Assembly (NCBI GenBank): GCA_031771865.1
Contig: JASISA010000042.1
Coordinates: 551,501-615,500, forward strand
Direction: 5' to 3'
From: Nothophaeocryptopus gaeumannii
Lineage: Eukaryota; Ascomycota; Dothideomycetes; Mycosphaerellales; Mycosphaerellaceae
Length of the DNA: 64,000 nt
In this document: positions 40,519 through 51,844 of the stretch, one piece after another
Numbering within the stretch: the first letter of the stretch is position 1
Layout of the letters: each line of letters opens with the position of its first letter
Notes under the pieces: generated by a model
Told to the model about the DNA's origin: nothing
Seen by the model: only the letters and a program-made list of their open reading frames with translations
The model's database searches: none
Made by a program: the position numbers and the translations under genes

Positions 40519-41566
40519 ATGGAGATGATAATGATGATGGCACGGGATGGGGAAAAGACTTGGCTACTTCTAGTGATAGCCTTTAAGATACCCTATTAAA
40601 CACGTTGGCGTGGCAAATATATTGAGCTTTTACCAAAGTCCAGCTTGACGGGTTGTAATGAATCAATGAAAAATTGATGAGCAACCCGAAGGACTTGACA
40701 TAATATTCATCACTCTTGCAGAGGGAATGCTACTTCTCTGCGCTCCGTAGGCTTCAAACGTCCGCTGTAGAACGAAGCCGTCGGTGCTGTGCGGGTCAAC
40801 CTCATGTTTTCCCAGAAGAATCGTTCAATAATGACAGCACTAGTCCCCTATGGTTTCACGCACGAACCGATGATGCATCGCTCGCTTGCTCATTGTATCC
40901 TTGCTTGAAGTATTCTATGTTTATGGGGTTTGCAAAGAGCAGCGGTGTGTGCTGTGTTGTTCATTTTGTCACCAGTGTGGAGGAATGCTCAATACAGAGA
41001 GTTTTGAGGTCTCTTTGTGGTTCAGTGGAGGGGATGAATCGATAGGTGGGGAAGTAGGGGGGATTGCTGGACAGGAAGGAGGAGGGAGGTGGATGGAGAT
41101 TTATTGGAATAGATAGACAAGGGTGGACGAATAGTGAAGGAAGGAAGGAAGGAAGAAAGAAAGGCGAGCTAGGGGTGAGGTTGCTGGGATGGAATTAGAA
41201 GGAGTGTGGACGCTATGTATGGATGACTGAGTGAGGATATGATAGTGCAGTTGGATAAGACGAGCGGCGGAAGATATTTGAGAAGTGAGAGGCGCTAGTA
41301 TTAGAAGAGAGGCGTGAGTTTTGTGTGGTAATAGAATAATCACAGATGAGAAGTTACGCTCACTATGTAGTTCGTTCATCATACACTTCGACATCTCTAT
41401 ATATGCACAGATGCTGGCTCATACCGTCCGTGATTGCTCATGGGTATCAAATCGACCAAACGCCTCGCTGATCAAACATTCCATGCTCTCACATTACTTT
41501 ACAGTTGTTCTCGTGTTTCTCTGCTGCCAATGACCTGTTTTGTCGTGCACCAAAGGGAAAGTGTAC
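40519..41566. other. 1-kb gene-free stretch with a GGAA microsatellite
   Basis: No supported gene. A (GGAA)n/(GAAA)n purine run lies at about 41137-41164. The rest is the convergent 3' flanks of the SAF1-like and DUF3112 genes. Confidence 0.45.
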
Positions 41567-42617
41567 CTACACCTCCTCCTTCTCCAACTCACCCGAATTT
41601 CTCTCCGATCCCAGCATTGTGGTGTGGCCCGTCTGCGGCCTCGAAACATCCACGCTCTTATCCGCATTAAGAGGATGTGGGTGGTAGGTCTGTCGTTTGC
41701 TGCTGCCGTCGGGAACATGCATTCTCTGATCGACGCGCATAGCGATGAACCAGTATACAATAAGAATCTCCAGAACGAAGAAGAAGACGTAGAATGCCGC
41801 TTTTTTCTGATACCAGCCCGGGTTGTCCGCGGGTCTTGGGGTAGCCCAGTTCGCGCCGGCTTTGAATCCCGCTCCGAGGGTACAGAGGAGAGCTGATACC
41901 AAAACGGCGAGGGACTTGTAGTGGATCGACCCTGCACCGAAGTGGCTTGCTTTTGGCGATACAGGCAAAAGGTAGGTGAGGACCAGCAGAGGTAGTGGTA
42001 TGAAAGCGACGATCAGCAGGTAGGTTATGGCGGCTAACTGAGCATCCCGACAGGCTTGTCGAAGGCTCTCCGAGAGGGTGTAGAATTGTAGGACGATGAA
42101 GATGATGACCAGACACAGTGCGACGGCTACGAGAATGTAGAGGATCCGGAACATCCAGCGGAAAGGTTGAGACCAGCCGATCTCCGGTTGGCGGGCGCGG
42201 ACGATTCTTTGGATGAAGATGAGGTTTATGATGTAAACGATCAGGATACCCGCGTTGGCGAAGATGGAGCTCGCGATTGCCAGGGAGATGTTGGAGGGGT
42301 GGTAGGCGGATCCCATCCTCAGGGAGAGAGTGAGGATTCGAGCCATGCAGAAGCCGAAGAGCATGCCGGAGATGAGGAACTTGTGGCGTGGGCTTTTGCG
42401 TTGGTTTAGTTGGAGAATTGACATGTTGCCGACCGCGGCGCCGACGTAGAAGACAAGGAGGACGGCGCAGACTGGGACATCTGGGATGGAAGTGGCATGG
42501 CCGCCTAGGCCGGCGATTGGGAGGGCGTAGGGAGGCTGAGAGGAGTACTCAGCATGTGAAGAAGTCTTGACAGGAGTGTCATGGAATACATACCCCTTGT
42601 GATTGAGATTCAGACAT
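41567..42617 (-). CDS. DUF3112-type seven-span membrane protein
   Basis: Exon 1 (42617-42594) encodes only MSESQSQG. A 58-bp intron (GTATGT ... CTCAG) follows, then exon 2 (42535-41567), for 330 residues in all. The body has about seven hydrophobic spans: VPVCAVLLVFYVGAAVGNM, FLISGMLFGFCMARILTLSL, ASSIFANAGILIVYIINLIF, a pair around LYILVAVALCLVIIFIVLQF, TYLLIVAFIPLPLLVLTYLL, and AAFYVFFFVLEILIVYWFIA. A short polar C-tail ends it. This pattern matches the fungal DUF3112 family of unknown function, distantly reminiscent of RTA1/GPCR-like proteins. It is divergent from the Zn2Cys6 gene at 43221, so co-regulation is possible. Confidence 0.82.
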
Positions 42618-43220
42618 CTTCTCCGACGTGAGACTTGGTAGTGCTCAAAGTCTTGATGTTGGGAGCTTGGCAAGCTCTTCTTCTGTAGTAGGTGCCTCGA
42701 GGAGTGTCTTTGTCTCGTAGGATGTGAAGCCTTTGTGTCTTGCTTGTCCTGGAAGCAACGTTCTGTGATGCCGACTTTGTACCTACCTTTGCGCAAGCCA
42801 CTAGACGGGCCACGATGATGATATACGACTCACATTCTGCAGTCCGTATTGGGCAATCAATCGGAGGGACAGCTCGTCGTACCGATGTCCAGATCTAGCG
42901 TCCACATGGCGGGCGCGTGAAGTGACGATCGGGGTCACAATATCACCGGCTTCTGGATGATTCCGGTTGATTGGAAAGGGAGACGTGTGGTCTCCTCTTT
43001 GACGGACGAGCATCTTGGTCCGCCGCCGGGCGACTGGCAACCACCGGGATGTGGCATGTCACGTGCCAAGCCAGTCAGCCAATTGCCGTGTGGTCGCGGC
43101 GCAGCTTACTTAGCCGCATGCAAATGAATATGAATGATGCAAGCAGCCTCTCGGACGATTTATGGAGTCGTTCGTCCGCACCCCCTCCTCGCACGAAATT
43201 CGACCAGCTGAAACTGGAAC
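42618..43220. promoter_or_regulatory. Shared 600-bp promoter between DUF3112 and Zn2Cys6 genes
   Basis: This is a head-to-head intergenic region. An E-box-like TCACGTG lies at about 43058 and a CCAAT at about 43079, both close to the Zn2Cys6 start. It was read by eye only. Confidence 0.4.
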
Positions 43221-45522
43221 ATGGATGTCATCCAGGCCGTCGGGCATACGCAGGTCCCGCAAATGACGGACGACTCACCCCTCTCATCACAGAAACAAGC
43301 AGCGAAGCCGATTAGGAAAGGCACCAAAAGCTGCATCGAATGTGCGATGCTTCCCCGTCGTGCGAGACACTCCAAGTGGCACCCGCTTACCATGCTTCGT
43401 GTGCAGGCAGACAGCGAAAGATCCGCTGTGTTTGGCAGGCTCCCGATGACAAAGTGTGTGCTGGATGCAAGGGCCGCAACAGAGAGTGTAAGCAGCAATT
43501 GTACTCCAGACGCTCGGGGACCTCGGAACGTATCAGCTCCAAGGATCGCATCAGTCGACTGGAGGCGCAGATTGCAAACATTGCCGCTTCTGTGACCACC
43601 AGAGGCCCAGGCTCTTCGAAATCTCCGGATCAGTATGAGGGGGAAGACGACGATGATGTCTCTTCGCACATCGAGACTGAGCCTGAGCGGCCCGACGCTG
43701 AGCAAACACTCCAAGGCCCTGCTACGACGCCGCCAACTCACTTGAAGTTCCTCTTCGACAACGCGCTTATCAGCCCGGATCAACGTAATGGTGATGAAGG
43801 CTCAGCAAAGACGCCGCCTTGCTCGCAACGCTACCTGGAATCTGCGCGAAACAAACTACAGCGTTTAATGCCAACCAGGGACAACGTCGCCGCCATATCG
43901 AGCTATGCTGTGCCATGGATGAGCCTGTACTTTCAGTTGTTCCCATCAACCGCTCCAACTGGCAGCCGCGACCATCTAGTAGACCGCCATGAGCCTATGC
44001 TCCAGCCAGACGCCGAGCCGGTCGCCATTGCCATCTTCTTGCTCTCTTTCGCCATCACCATTCGACAAGTACCGAACGCTCAGGACGTCATATCCTTACG
44101 AGGTGTGTAGGACCAGCATGATGTTCTTCTAGGTTGCTAATTTCGGTAGGCCACAAAGACGTCGACAGCTACATTCACGAGACCATGTCAACGGTCGAAA
44201 CCACAACCGTCGGTCACACAGGGATCGCATCTACCGTGGAAGGCATCGCGGCTTCCGTACTTTATATCCGCCTACAGCTTGGTATGGGTGTCGTAAAGCC
44301 TCTATGGCTCACTCTCCGTCGCACTATCGCCCTTGCAGAGCTGATAGGACTTCCGCGTGCTGCGTACAGTACACAGCCTGACGACACAAATCCAAGGGAA
44401 CTCTCCATGTTGAGCGGGAAAACGGACAAGATTGCCTTGTGGGAATCGATATGCGCAACTGACAGACTCGCGAGCATGATGTTCAATCTTCCCGCTGCGA
44501 CTGCCGCCCACAAGTTCGCTCGCAAGCGAATCGTTGACGACCAGGGCAAGATCCTTTGCCAGCCATATATGTTTGAGCTCGCGGGCATCGCGATGCGAGT
44601 ACAAGAACTGGACGAAGGCTATGTGCTAGGCCACTCCAACGCCGACGTCTACGAGAAAGTCTTGAATACAGACAAAGAGCTGCGCTACCTCAAGAGCTTG
44701 ACTCCCAAGGCTTGGTGGAGAGAAACGATGGATTACGTCTCAGCAGAAATCCTCCTTCAATTCTGGCATTATTATCTTACCGCGAGAATACACCTTCACA
44801 CAGCCATGTCCAAGGATGAACACGACCTGTATGCCTACAGTCGAGCAACTTGTCTGGAGTCTTGCTTGTGTCTCGCTCGTCGTTACGCCGCCCTTCGGAA
44901 ACAACTGCCTTCGGGCTTCTTTGTCTGTCGCATCGTAGACATGCAAGTCTTTACCGCGGCCACGTTCTTGCTCTTGTCCGCTTTCGACCCCATCAACAAT
45001 AATCATTCCAGTGGTACGCAGACACCTGCCATCGATCAAAATCGACTCGATGCTGTGGAGATGATTGTTGTAACCATGGAGTTCGTATCGGATCAAATCG
45101 GTGCAGAATTCGCCCGAGAAGCTGCAGCAGCTCTCAGAGCTCTAATGTCTCATATGCAACAGCCGCATGCAGCAAATCCCTTGGGTCTTACATTACGAAT
45201 ACCTTTGCTGGGAAAGGTCCACATTGGCCAGAAGCAAAAGGATCAAGCTCCTCCTCTTCCTCCTGCAGCCGGTCAGCCTGCCCAACCGAAGCCAACCACG
45301 ACAACACATAATCCGAATGGCGATTACCAGGTCCCCGTGGATCCACCTGCAACCACCGAGCCGATCGCATCGTACCCAGATCTGGAGCCATTACCATGGC
45401 TCATGGAACTCGATATGAACGATGCAATGCAGGCCCCATATTTTGTTGAAGATTTCAGTCAGTTTGATCAATGGATGAGAATGACCAACATGGCATCGGG
45501 GCCCGCTGCGGAATATGTATGA
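43221..45522 (+). CDS. Zn(II)2Cys6 transcription factor
   Basis: Exons 43221-43341, 43407-44102 and 44150-45522 give 729 residues. The first intron splits the zinc cluster, whose cysteines are 38, 41, 48, 58, 61 and 68 (SCIECRQRKIRCVW, then CAGCKGRNREC). A short coiled coil (KDRISRLEAQIANIAASV) for dimerisation follows, then an acidic linker, then a long helical fungal regulator middle region (LWESICATDRLASMMFNLPA, a characteristic segment). The tail is acidic and ends in DMNDAMQAPYFVEDFSQFDQ, plausibly an activation domain. It is a nuclear regulator divergent from the DUF3112 membrane protein, a candidate target. Confidence 0.9.
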
Positions 45523-45785
45523 TGTGAGATTGAGCTTGATCTTGCATATAGTTCCCTTCGCTCTAAACTTATGCACAAGCTGTTGAGCTGCTACCCCCCA
45601 GCTTCTTCATTAATGAGCAGTGCTCCAATTTTGACGATGATGTAGATATCATGCTGACAGATTACGAGACATAATGTAGATAACAATGACGACTCTACTC
45701 CCAAAAAAGGCGCGAGAAATAGAAATGCCCACTCTCGTCCAATCATCCCTTCAGATTAATTCATTGCGGAGCCGAAGCGCATCCT

Positions 45786-46591
45786 CTATTGCAGTCCCAT
45801 GCGGCGGCCGAAAGATGTCCAGGCCCGGAGCATTGGGCCAGCTTCAGCTTCACGCTTGGAGATGCCGGTGCCGGTGACAGCGGAGCTGGCTGGGCAGCCT
45901 GGTGGTGGGACACCAGTCCACTCGCCCAGGTCGACGAGGAAAGCGCCGGTGTTGAACTCGCTGTAGATGTGGTCGATGAGGAATGGAAATTCCTCAGAAG
46001 CGTTGGGGTTCTCAATGACGTCTGAGATATAGAGAAGTCATTTGTTAGCTGACTGCATGCATGCGCTTTGATTTGGCTTGTACCAATTCAAAATAGAAGA
46101 TGGATGTTTTGGCTGGACTTACGGAGTACAGCAATACCCTGGGCCTGCTGAGGCTTAATGTCGAACTTCCAGCGAGTAATGACATTGACGCAATCATGCC
46201 ACACATTCTCAATGATGAATGGCAGATTTGGTTGAGTCTCCTGCGCGTCCAAGAATTCCCTCCTGGAGCCCAACGTCTGGCTACCGACTGGGTGCGGGCA
46301 GTTGGTTCCGTTGCTGATGAGCCAGCCAACAGAGTCGGTCTGGTCAGTGAGGTTGATGGCGTAGGTGTTATTGGCGAGCTCCTCGCTGAAATTGCTGAAG
46401 ACCTCGGCGAAGTTGTTGGCGATTTGCTGGGCGGTCTTGTCGGTGAGGATGCAGCTACCGTTGCTGCGACCATCATGCCAGCCCTTGCCCTCGCCCGTCT
46501 TGTCCTTGCATGCAGCGTCGGAAGCAGTGTCCCATGGAGCCTGGGCGACGGCGAGGGAGAGGATGGAGCTGACGATGAGAGTGGTCTTCAT
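45786..46591 (-). CDS. Secreted NTF2-like domain protein
   Basis: Exons 46591-46123 and 46021-45786 (101-bp intron) give 234 residues. A signal peptide (TTLIVSSILSLAVAQ) is followed by an NTF2-like fold of the type widespread in fungal secretomes. The helices are LTDKTAQQIANNFAEVFSNF and EELANNTYAINLTDQTDSVG, and the strands include FIIENVWHDCVNVITRWKFD and DHIYSEFNTGAFLVDLGEW. Cys residues (ACKDK, GSCIL, NCPHP, HDCVN, PGCP) could form disulphides, and several N-glycosylation sequons are present. The protein is extracellular, with function unknown. It is intact; the first 56 codons of the longer upstream frame are not family-like. Confidence 0.85.
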
Positions 46592-48879
46592 GGTGGCGGT
46601 TGTGGAGTCGGAGTTGGGGTAATTAGGTGTACTGTTTTTCCTGTTGAGAGAAACGACGGACACGCGAACGATGGGTGGCGGGGGGAACAGTGAGCGAATG
46701 CAACAGCGACCTGGATTCCTAGGACAAAGGAGTAGAACGACTGAAGAGAGAGGGTGCAAGCAAAACTTTATACGGAAACTGCAAATGAGCCCATTGTTAG
46801 ACTCTCAGTCAGAGTGATTGACGGACACGGCCCGTGGACACGACCTCGTGGGGTTTGATTGATCTGTTTCGCGTGCAGCTCATGCCCTCTCAACGACGTC
46901 GCGCACAGCAACTATGCTGTGGAAGGTTCCTCTGGCTTGGCAGGTGTAAAAATCGGCTGACTCGCAACTTTGGCCCGCAGATCCAATTGGACCCAATGCA
47001 CGCTTTGCAGCTGATTGCATCTCCCGAGGGTCCCCGGCATGCCTATCTTGCCTGTTTGTGCTCACGTTGTTAATGCCTTGGGAAACACAGGATGAAGTCT
47101 GTTTGCACTGGTACTTGCGCTGACTTGATCCTTTTGGGATTTTGCTGAGCGATAGTGAGCTGATATGCGCCGGAATACTTCATTGGAGGTTAGGTCTTGC
47201 TTTGTTGTCTTACTCTTGGAATAGAAGCATTGTCAGAAGCATCATCTTACCTCTTTTACCATTTCTTGGTCGACGAAGACACCACTCGACCACATGGGCC
47301 TTGCTGACGGTGGTAGGAGGAACAAGGAATGAACCTGGAATGTTTATCTGGATCGGTGGTTGGAGGGCAGCCAGGGAACTGCCTTGATTGCGCATCTTCG
47401 CCCAGAATTCATGTCACACCTGGATTAGATTGTGAGGCTGGTATGCCAAGAGAGGAGATCGCAAAAGGTTCAATTGCAGTTCCTTTCGCATAAGCCGTGC
47501 AGCAAACCCGGCGCCTGTAGTGTTGCGTTGGCAGGCCGGCTCGTGAGAAGATCGCTATTGTGTTATTATCTCTCGGACATTTTAACGCCCACTGCTGCAC
47601 CACAGCTGCGCCTTATGCGCCATGCAGGATTGTGCCACTTAGGTGTAACAATGCTCAGTCTCACTGCATACAACAGAAGAAGTGCATCAAGCGAGACCTC
47701 GCCCGCTGCCTCGGTGCCTGGCATCATACTGCGAACAGCTCACCTCGTGGTAGCTGTCAGTTACTGTACTCTGCAACAAGTTCATTTTTCTCCGATTCAT
47801 CAGTGTGAAACTAGAGTAAATTCATCCAGGATTGACAATTTCGCTTGCGCTGATTCTAGAGACGAGCCTTACTCTCGACTGATTGCTCGTCTAGGACGGC
47901 ATCTGAGAGTTACCGATGGGGCCGAAACACTGGGCAAGCGTGCATACCGCTGCATGCCTGCAGAAATCGCAAACGCAGACGTCGAAATAGAGTTCGATGC
48001 TGATCTTGAGGGATGGGCGAGGATGCCACCGGTAGCCGTTTCAGCCTTGGACGGGAGAGGCGCCGACCGCTATTCTGAAAGGTTTAGGTAACGGTCTGCG
48101 AGCCTCGCAATGTGCTTCCGTGATATGACGACATGGATAAGCGCTTTCTTCAAAGTGAAAATCCCCAGTTTTGCTGGTGATGCCAGATTTGGTGAGTGGT
48201 TGAGACTGGCACTCAGACTTCATGTTCCTGCGCGCGAAGGAATGCTGCAATGTCCGGTAGTGCTGACTTCCCACTTCCGGATTCCGTCCCCAGTCACGCA
48301 TTTCGTTTCCTGAATAGACCATACCGGAGCGGGCTCTCGCAAACGGCAACCTCGTGGCAGAAGAGCCCTCAGCCGGACTAGTCATCGCCCTACGCCGTTC
48401 GGCAACGGCAGGATTCTGAGGCGTCCGTACGCCGTTCGGGAACGTCCCGCAAGAAGGCAGATTTGTGCGCTGCGCGCAACACCTACCACGTCGGTGGCTG
48501 CAGCAAAAGCATGGCCAAACAACTCAACAACGGTTTCCGCTTTAGGAAACTTGGTCGGTAGTGAATGTGATGCCGAACTCAGCACAATTTTGACTCCGAC
48601 GCGAACTGCTGACACAACATCGTAGTCATACCGGCTTTTTCCTGACCAGTGCTGCGAACACAACCAACGCCGGATATCGTCAGATGCTCTTGGTGGAGTC
48701 ATCGAGTGATATGTCCAGGCCGGGCTGTTAATATAGCCGGTACACACCTGTTGGCCTTTGTCCACAAAGCCATAAGCTTATTCCATGCATAAACGGAATG
48801 CTCCAGCGAATCATCTGGGTCAGTTGCTCGAATGTGGCGGGTTATGCAGGCCTGTGAACATGGACAGATACTGTACATT
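46592..48879. other. 2.3-kb stretch without a supported gene
   Basis: The longest frame (47432-48091, plus, 219 codons) starts with GTG and is not recognised. A minus-strand 127-codon frame at 48382-48765 is also unsupported. TACGCCGTTCGGCAACG-like words are duplicated near 48391 and 48430. Confidence 0.35.
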
Positions 48880-49041
48880 CTAATCAGGATCGGAGGGATC
48901 CCCTGCGCATGACGTTCCTTTGGATTGGCATCGTTGACCTGCATCGCTGACGAGGTATTTACAGCAGAAGGAAGTCGTCGCAGCGTTTACTGTAGTCGGA
49001 AGAAGCGCTCTCACAAGCATTGCCAGGACGGGGTCAGGCAT
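48880..49041 (-). CDS. Possible 53-residue cysteine-containing peptide
   Basis: The ATG at 49041 gives a hydrophobic N-terminus that could be a weak signal peptide (MPDPVLAMLVRALLPTTVNA), then TTSFCCKYLVSDAGQRC and a second spaced Cys, ending SDPD. Four Cys with a CC pair occur in many small secreted fungal proteins. It may be an orphan, a fragment or chance. Confidence 0.25.
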   Translation of the reverse strand: MPDPVLAMLVRALLPTTVNAATTSFCCKYLVSDAGQRCQSKGTSCAGDPSDPD

Positions 49042-49203
49042 CGCAGTGCTCTGGTAATATCGAGCTTGGCAAGATGCTTCTTCGATTTGGCATTCGCAAT
49101 CGCATGGTTGCTTACCTGCAGTGGGTAGGTATGTCCCTAGTATGCGAAAGTCAATGAGCCCTACATGCATATAACTACTCACCGTCAAAGTTATAGACCA
49201 TTC

Positions 49204-50006
49204 TCATTTGTACTTCCCATCATTTCGCCAGATCCTTATTCTTCTCGTATGCCGCCTTGCGCCGTCGACCATCTCGAAGCCCCAGAAGTGCGTGCCGCCC
49301 TAAGGTGCTGTCAGCACTGGGTGCTCGTGTTCAATCCTGGCGACCAATGCGTGCAGAAGAGTAGACCGTCTTGACCACGATTGTTCGCGATGGAAGCCGG
49401 CCCCGGTTGTTCGGGTTGGGATGGCTCCATCAAAAGTTTTAAACATTCAATTCCGGGTCTTCCGCTCGTACGTGGGAAGCAGAGGCGGTCCTGTCCGCTG
49501 CATGCAAAAGCCATGGATATCTTACCCATTCACCATTCGGCTTGTTACCCTCAGCCTGAACCAACATTCCCTTCAATCGCAATAAGATACAAAGTCAGCC
49601 TACATCTCAACCAACATATATGTGCATGTACTCTTCTCACCTCACTGTCCCCCTCGATCCAGTCCCCCTCACCACCTTCCTGCTTCGCCTCCTTAACACT
49701 GATCCACCGACTGCGACCCTTCAGCTCTCCGAACACCGGATCCTTGTCTTCTCGCCACTGCCAGTCCAGAACGTACTCTTCCGCTGTACCGGGAATCTTG
49801 GCAGCTGTGGCGGTTTGGTTCATCGAGATGTGCTGCTTGTCTAACTGCGAAACTTTCAGGTGAACCGAAGCAGAAGATGCTGCTTTCCTGATGAGGAAGT
49901 TGACACCCTGGAGTTCAAGAGCTGGCGTATATTCGTCTGAAAGCTTGTCGTTGAGTGTCCAGTTTCCGCTCATGTTCTGAAGATTCTTGTGCTCTGGCGC
50001 CGCCAT
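49204..50006 (-). CDS. Conserved fungal hypothetical, lipocalin-like small protein
   Basis: Three exons (50006-49641, 49570-49526, 49299-49204) give 168 residues. Exon 1 holds NLQNMSGNWTLNDKLSDEYT, then LELQGVNFLIRKAASSASVH, then EEYVLDWQWREDKDPVFGEL and GRSRWISV. Exon 2 has 15 residues (GMLVQAEGNKPNGEW). Exon 3 has GGTHFWGFEMVDGARRHTRR. The order (GxW near the start, antiparallel strands, WGFE near the end) matches a common uncharacterised Pezizomycotina family with a lipocalin-like look. The TGA at 49204-49206 comes just before a sequence (MRMVYNFDGE) that continues the family motif one base out of frame, so the last 10 or so residues may be lost by a one-base indel or a sequence error. Confidence 0.65.
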
Positions 50007-50932
50007 GATGTCTTGAAGTTGTCGGCTTTGGTATGAGCATGTGTGTAAGTATCTCAATGAGTGAGGGTTCCTGTCGGTTGATTTTGTTACGCGCTCTTGC
50101 CTCAATGTCATCTACGTCATCATTCCCATGGCATTGCGGCTCCCAACAGCATAGGCACTCAGCATCTCACCATCTCGAGCAGAGTCCCAAACGGTATGGC
50201 TTCACCGACAGCTCGATCCCACGGCTCAGGACACCGCTGCGAACGCATGTTCTGTGAGAAACCTGAGGCATGGCAAAGTTCTCGTTCTTGGATCACGAAG
50301 CGATAGGTATCAGCTTTCAGCCCTGACTGTCGGTCTGTCTCCATGACAATGCATGCCACCCAATAGAGTAGTACCGAAAGTGCATGCTGGTCACATATTC
50401 AGGGAAAACAAGACAAGATGCAGAGTCGCGTCGCTTCATTTCGTTTTCGAGTCAAGAAAACACACGCCAAGCCGGAATAAACATTGACCGATACAACTAA
50501 AGGCTATCCGAGTCCGTCGCCGGGTTGTTGACGAAGCCGGCCCACGATTCGGAAAAGGGAGTGACATGTCTCAAGTGCAGGGGGGAAGGAGGGGAGGAGG
50601 CAAGAAATAAGGACAGACCCTTACGCCTCACTAAATCCCCATCATTTCACAAGTCTTGCCCTGATCTCCAGGTCCCGAACATGCCATACCGTTCTCAAGA
50701 AATTAAATTCCAGTATCCCAACAATCTCGCGCCGTCCCGAGAAAGCACTGCAGCATTCCTCTTCTCTCAAAAAAGTCCCGAAACTGTCATCGCCCAGGAA
50801 TGGAAACTCACTCACAAAAGCGGTATCATACTACCCCCGCTTCGATCGCAAAAAGCAAAACCAATCACAATCAATCGCATACGCTGATCCTCCTCACCAG
50901 ATACATGCTCAAGCATGAGTTGCTCAGGACTT
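50007..50932. other. No gene seen
   Basis: Intergenic stretch upstream of the lipocalin-like gene and 3' of the C2H2 gene. Frames are short and unsupported. Confidence 0.4.
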
Positions 50933-51844
50933 CTAGTCAGCCGCGTTGTCAGAAGAAGCTGGGGTTGGCAGGCCAGTAGGGTCGTCGCAGAAGTCGAAGA
51001 AGTCTCCGTTTATGTCTAGGTCAGGCATCTCCATGCCATCGCCAAAGGCGCGGTAGGCCATAGCGAAGTCTTCTACGCCATATGTCGGAGTACCATAAGT
51101 TGCACTCGATAGCGGCGCGACGGTGTCTGCGAACGTAGCTTGGTCGCGGTTCTCCATCTTCACGTTCGAGAACAGGAACGCGGGCTCAGCTGGAGGTGTC
51201 ACAGGCCAAGCGCCTGCTCCAGGTTGGTATGCTGGCTTGAATGCGTGAGCTTTCTGCAAGTGGGCCCAAGCAGCGTGGTGGTTGTCGGACTGGTAGCTAC
51301 AGTACTCGCATGGAGATGGCTTCGCGGAGGGGTCGAATACTAGTGGTTGAGTAGCGCTTATCGTGCTTGTCGGAGGCACTGCGTTGCCAGCCGGCGCATA
51401 TGGCTGCAAGAGGCGTTGAAGAGGATGATGAACCGCTGTTACCGATGTGGCTGCTGCTGGCTGGGGTGGAGCGGCGAGACCGAAGTTGACTGGTCGAGTA
51501 GCTTGCGGCACTGGCACTGCTTGTCGAGGAACGGCCGGCTTAGGCACAGCTTTCGGTCCGCCTACTCGCTTGCCTCGGGGCGCGCGGCCTGCATCCACAT
51601 GAACGTCGTGGACCTGTCGCATGTGTCGAAAGAGCGAGCCCGGTCGAGCGAATGCGGTTACCTTGCCCTCGTGTGCGCAGATCTCACATGCGTACGGCTT
51701 CTCCATAAGGTGCTTCTCACGCATGTGCTGCTGGACGTTGTGTGGGCAAGTGAACATCCTGTCGCACTGGGGACAGGGAAAGCTGTGGGTAGGCCTCCAG
51801 TAATCGCGCTGGATTGCTGGCGTATCGCCTTGATGGTTGGACAT
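50933..51844 (-). CDS. C2H2 zinc-finger transcription factor
   Basis: The ATG at 51844 gives 303 residues. Finger 1 is Cys24/Cys27/His40/His45 (FPCPQCDRMFTCPHNVQQH). Finger 2 is Cys53/Cys56/His74/His79, with an enlarged loop (ICAHEGKVTAFARPGSLFRH). A third finger lies near residues 175-196 (CEYCSYQSDNHHAAWAHLQK). Between them is a basic Pro/Ala/Val-rich region (RGKRVGGPKAVPKPAVP). The C-terminus is acidic (MPDLDINGDFFDFCDDPTG), a probable activation domain. It is a nuclear DNA-binding regulator. The reading frame also extends 74 codons upstream, but that part is unlike a protein domain. Confidence 0.88.
   Translation of the reverse strand: MSNHQGDTPAIQRDYWRPTHSFPCPQCDRMFTCPHNVQQHMREKHLMEKPYACEICAHEGKVTAFARPGSLFRHMRQVHDVHVDAGRAPRGKRVGGPKAVPKPAVPRQAVPVPQATRPVNFGLAAPPQPAAATSVTAVHHPLQRLLQPYAPAGNAVPPTSTISATQPLVFDPSAKPSPCEYCSYQSDNHHAAWAHLQKAHAFKPAYQPGAGAWPVTPPAEPAFLFSNVKMENRDQATFADTVAPLSSATYGTPTYGVEDFAMAYRAFGDGMEMPDLDINGDFFDFCDDPTGLPTPASSDNAAD

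Noticed and set aside
41137..41164. GGAA/GAAA purine run as a structured regulatory element
   Set aside because: It is a short simple repeat of a kind common in fungal intergenic DNA.
47432..48091. 219-codon plus-strand frame in the large gap
   Set aside because: It begins with GTG rather than ATG, shows no domain, and has no neighbouring exon or promoter signal.
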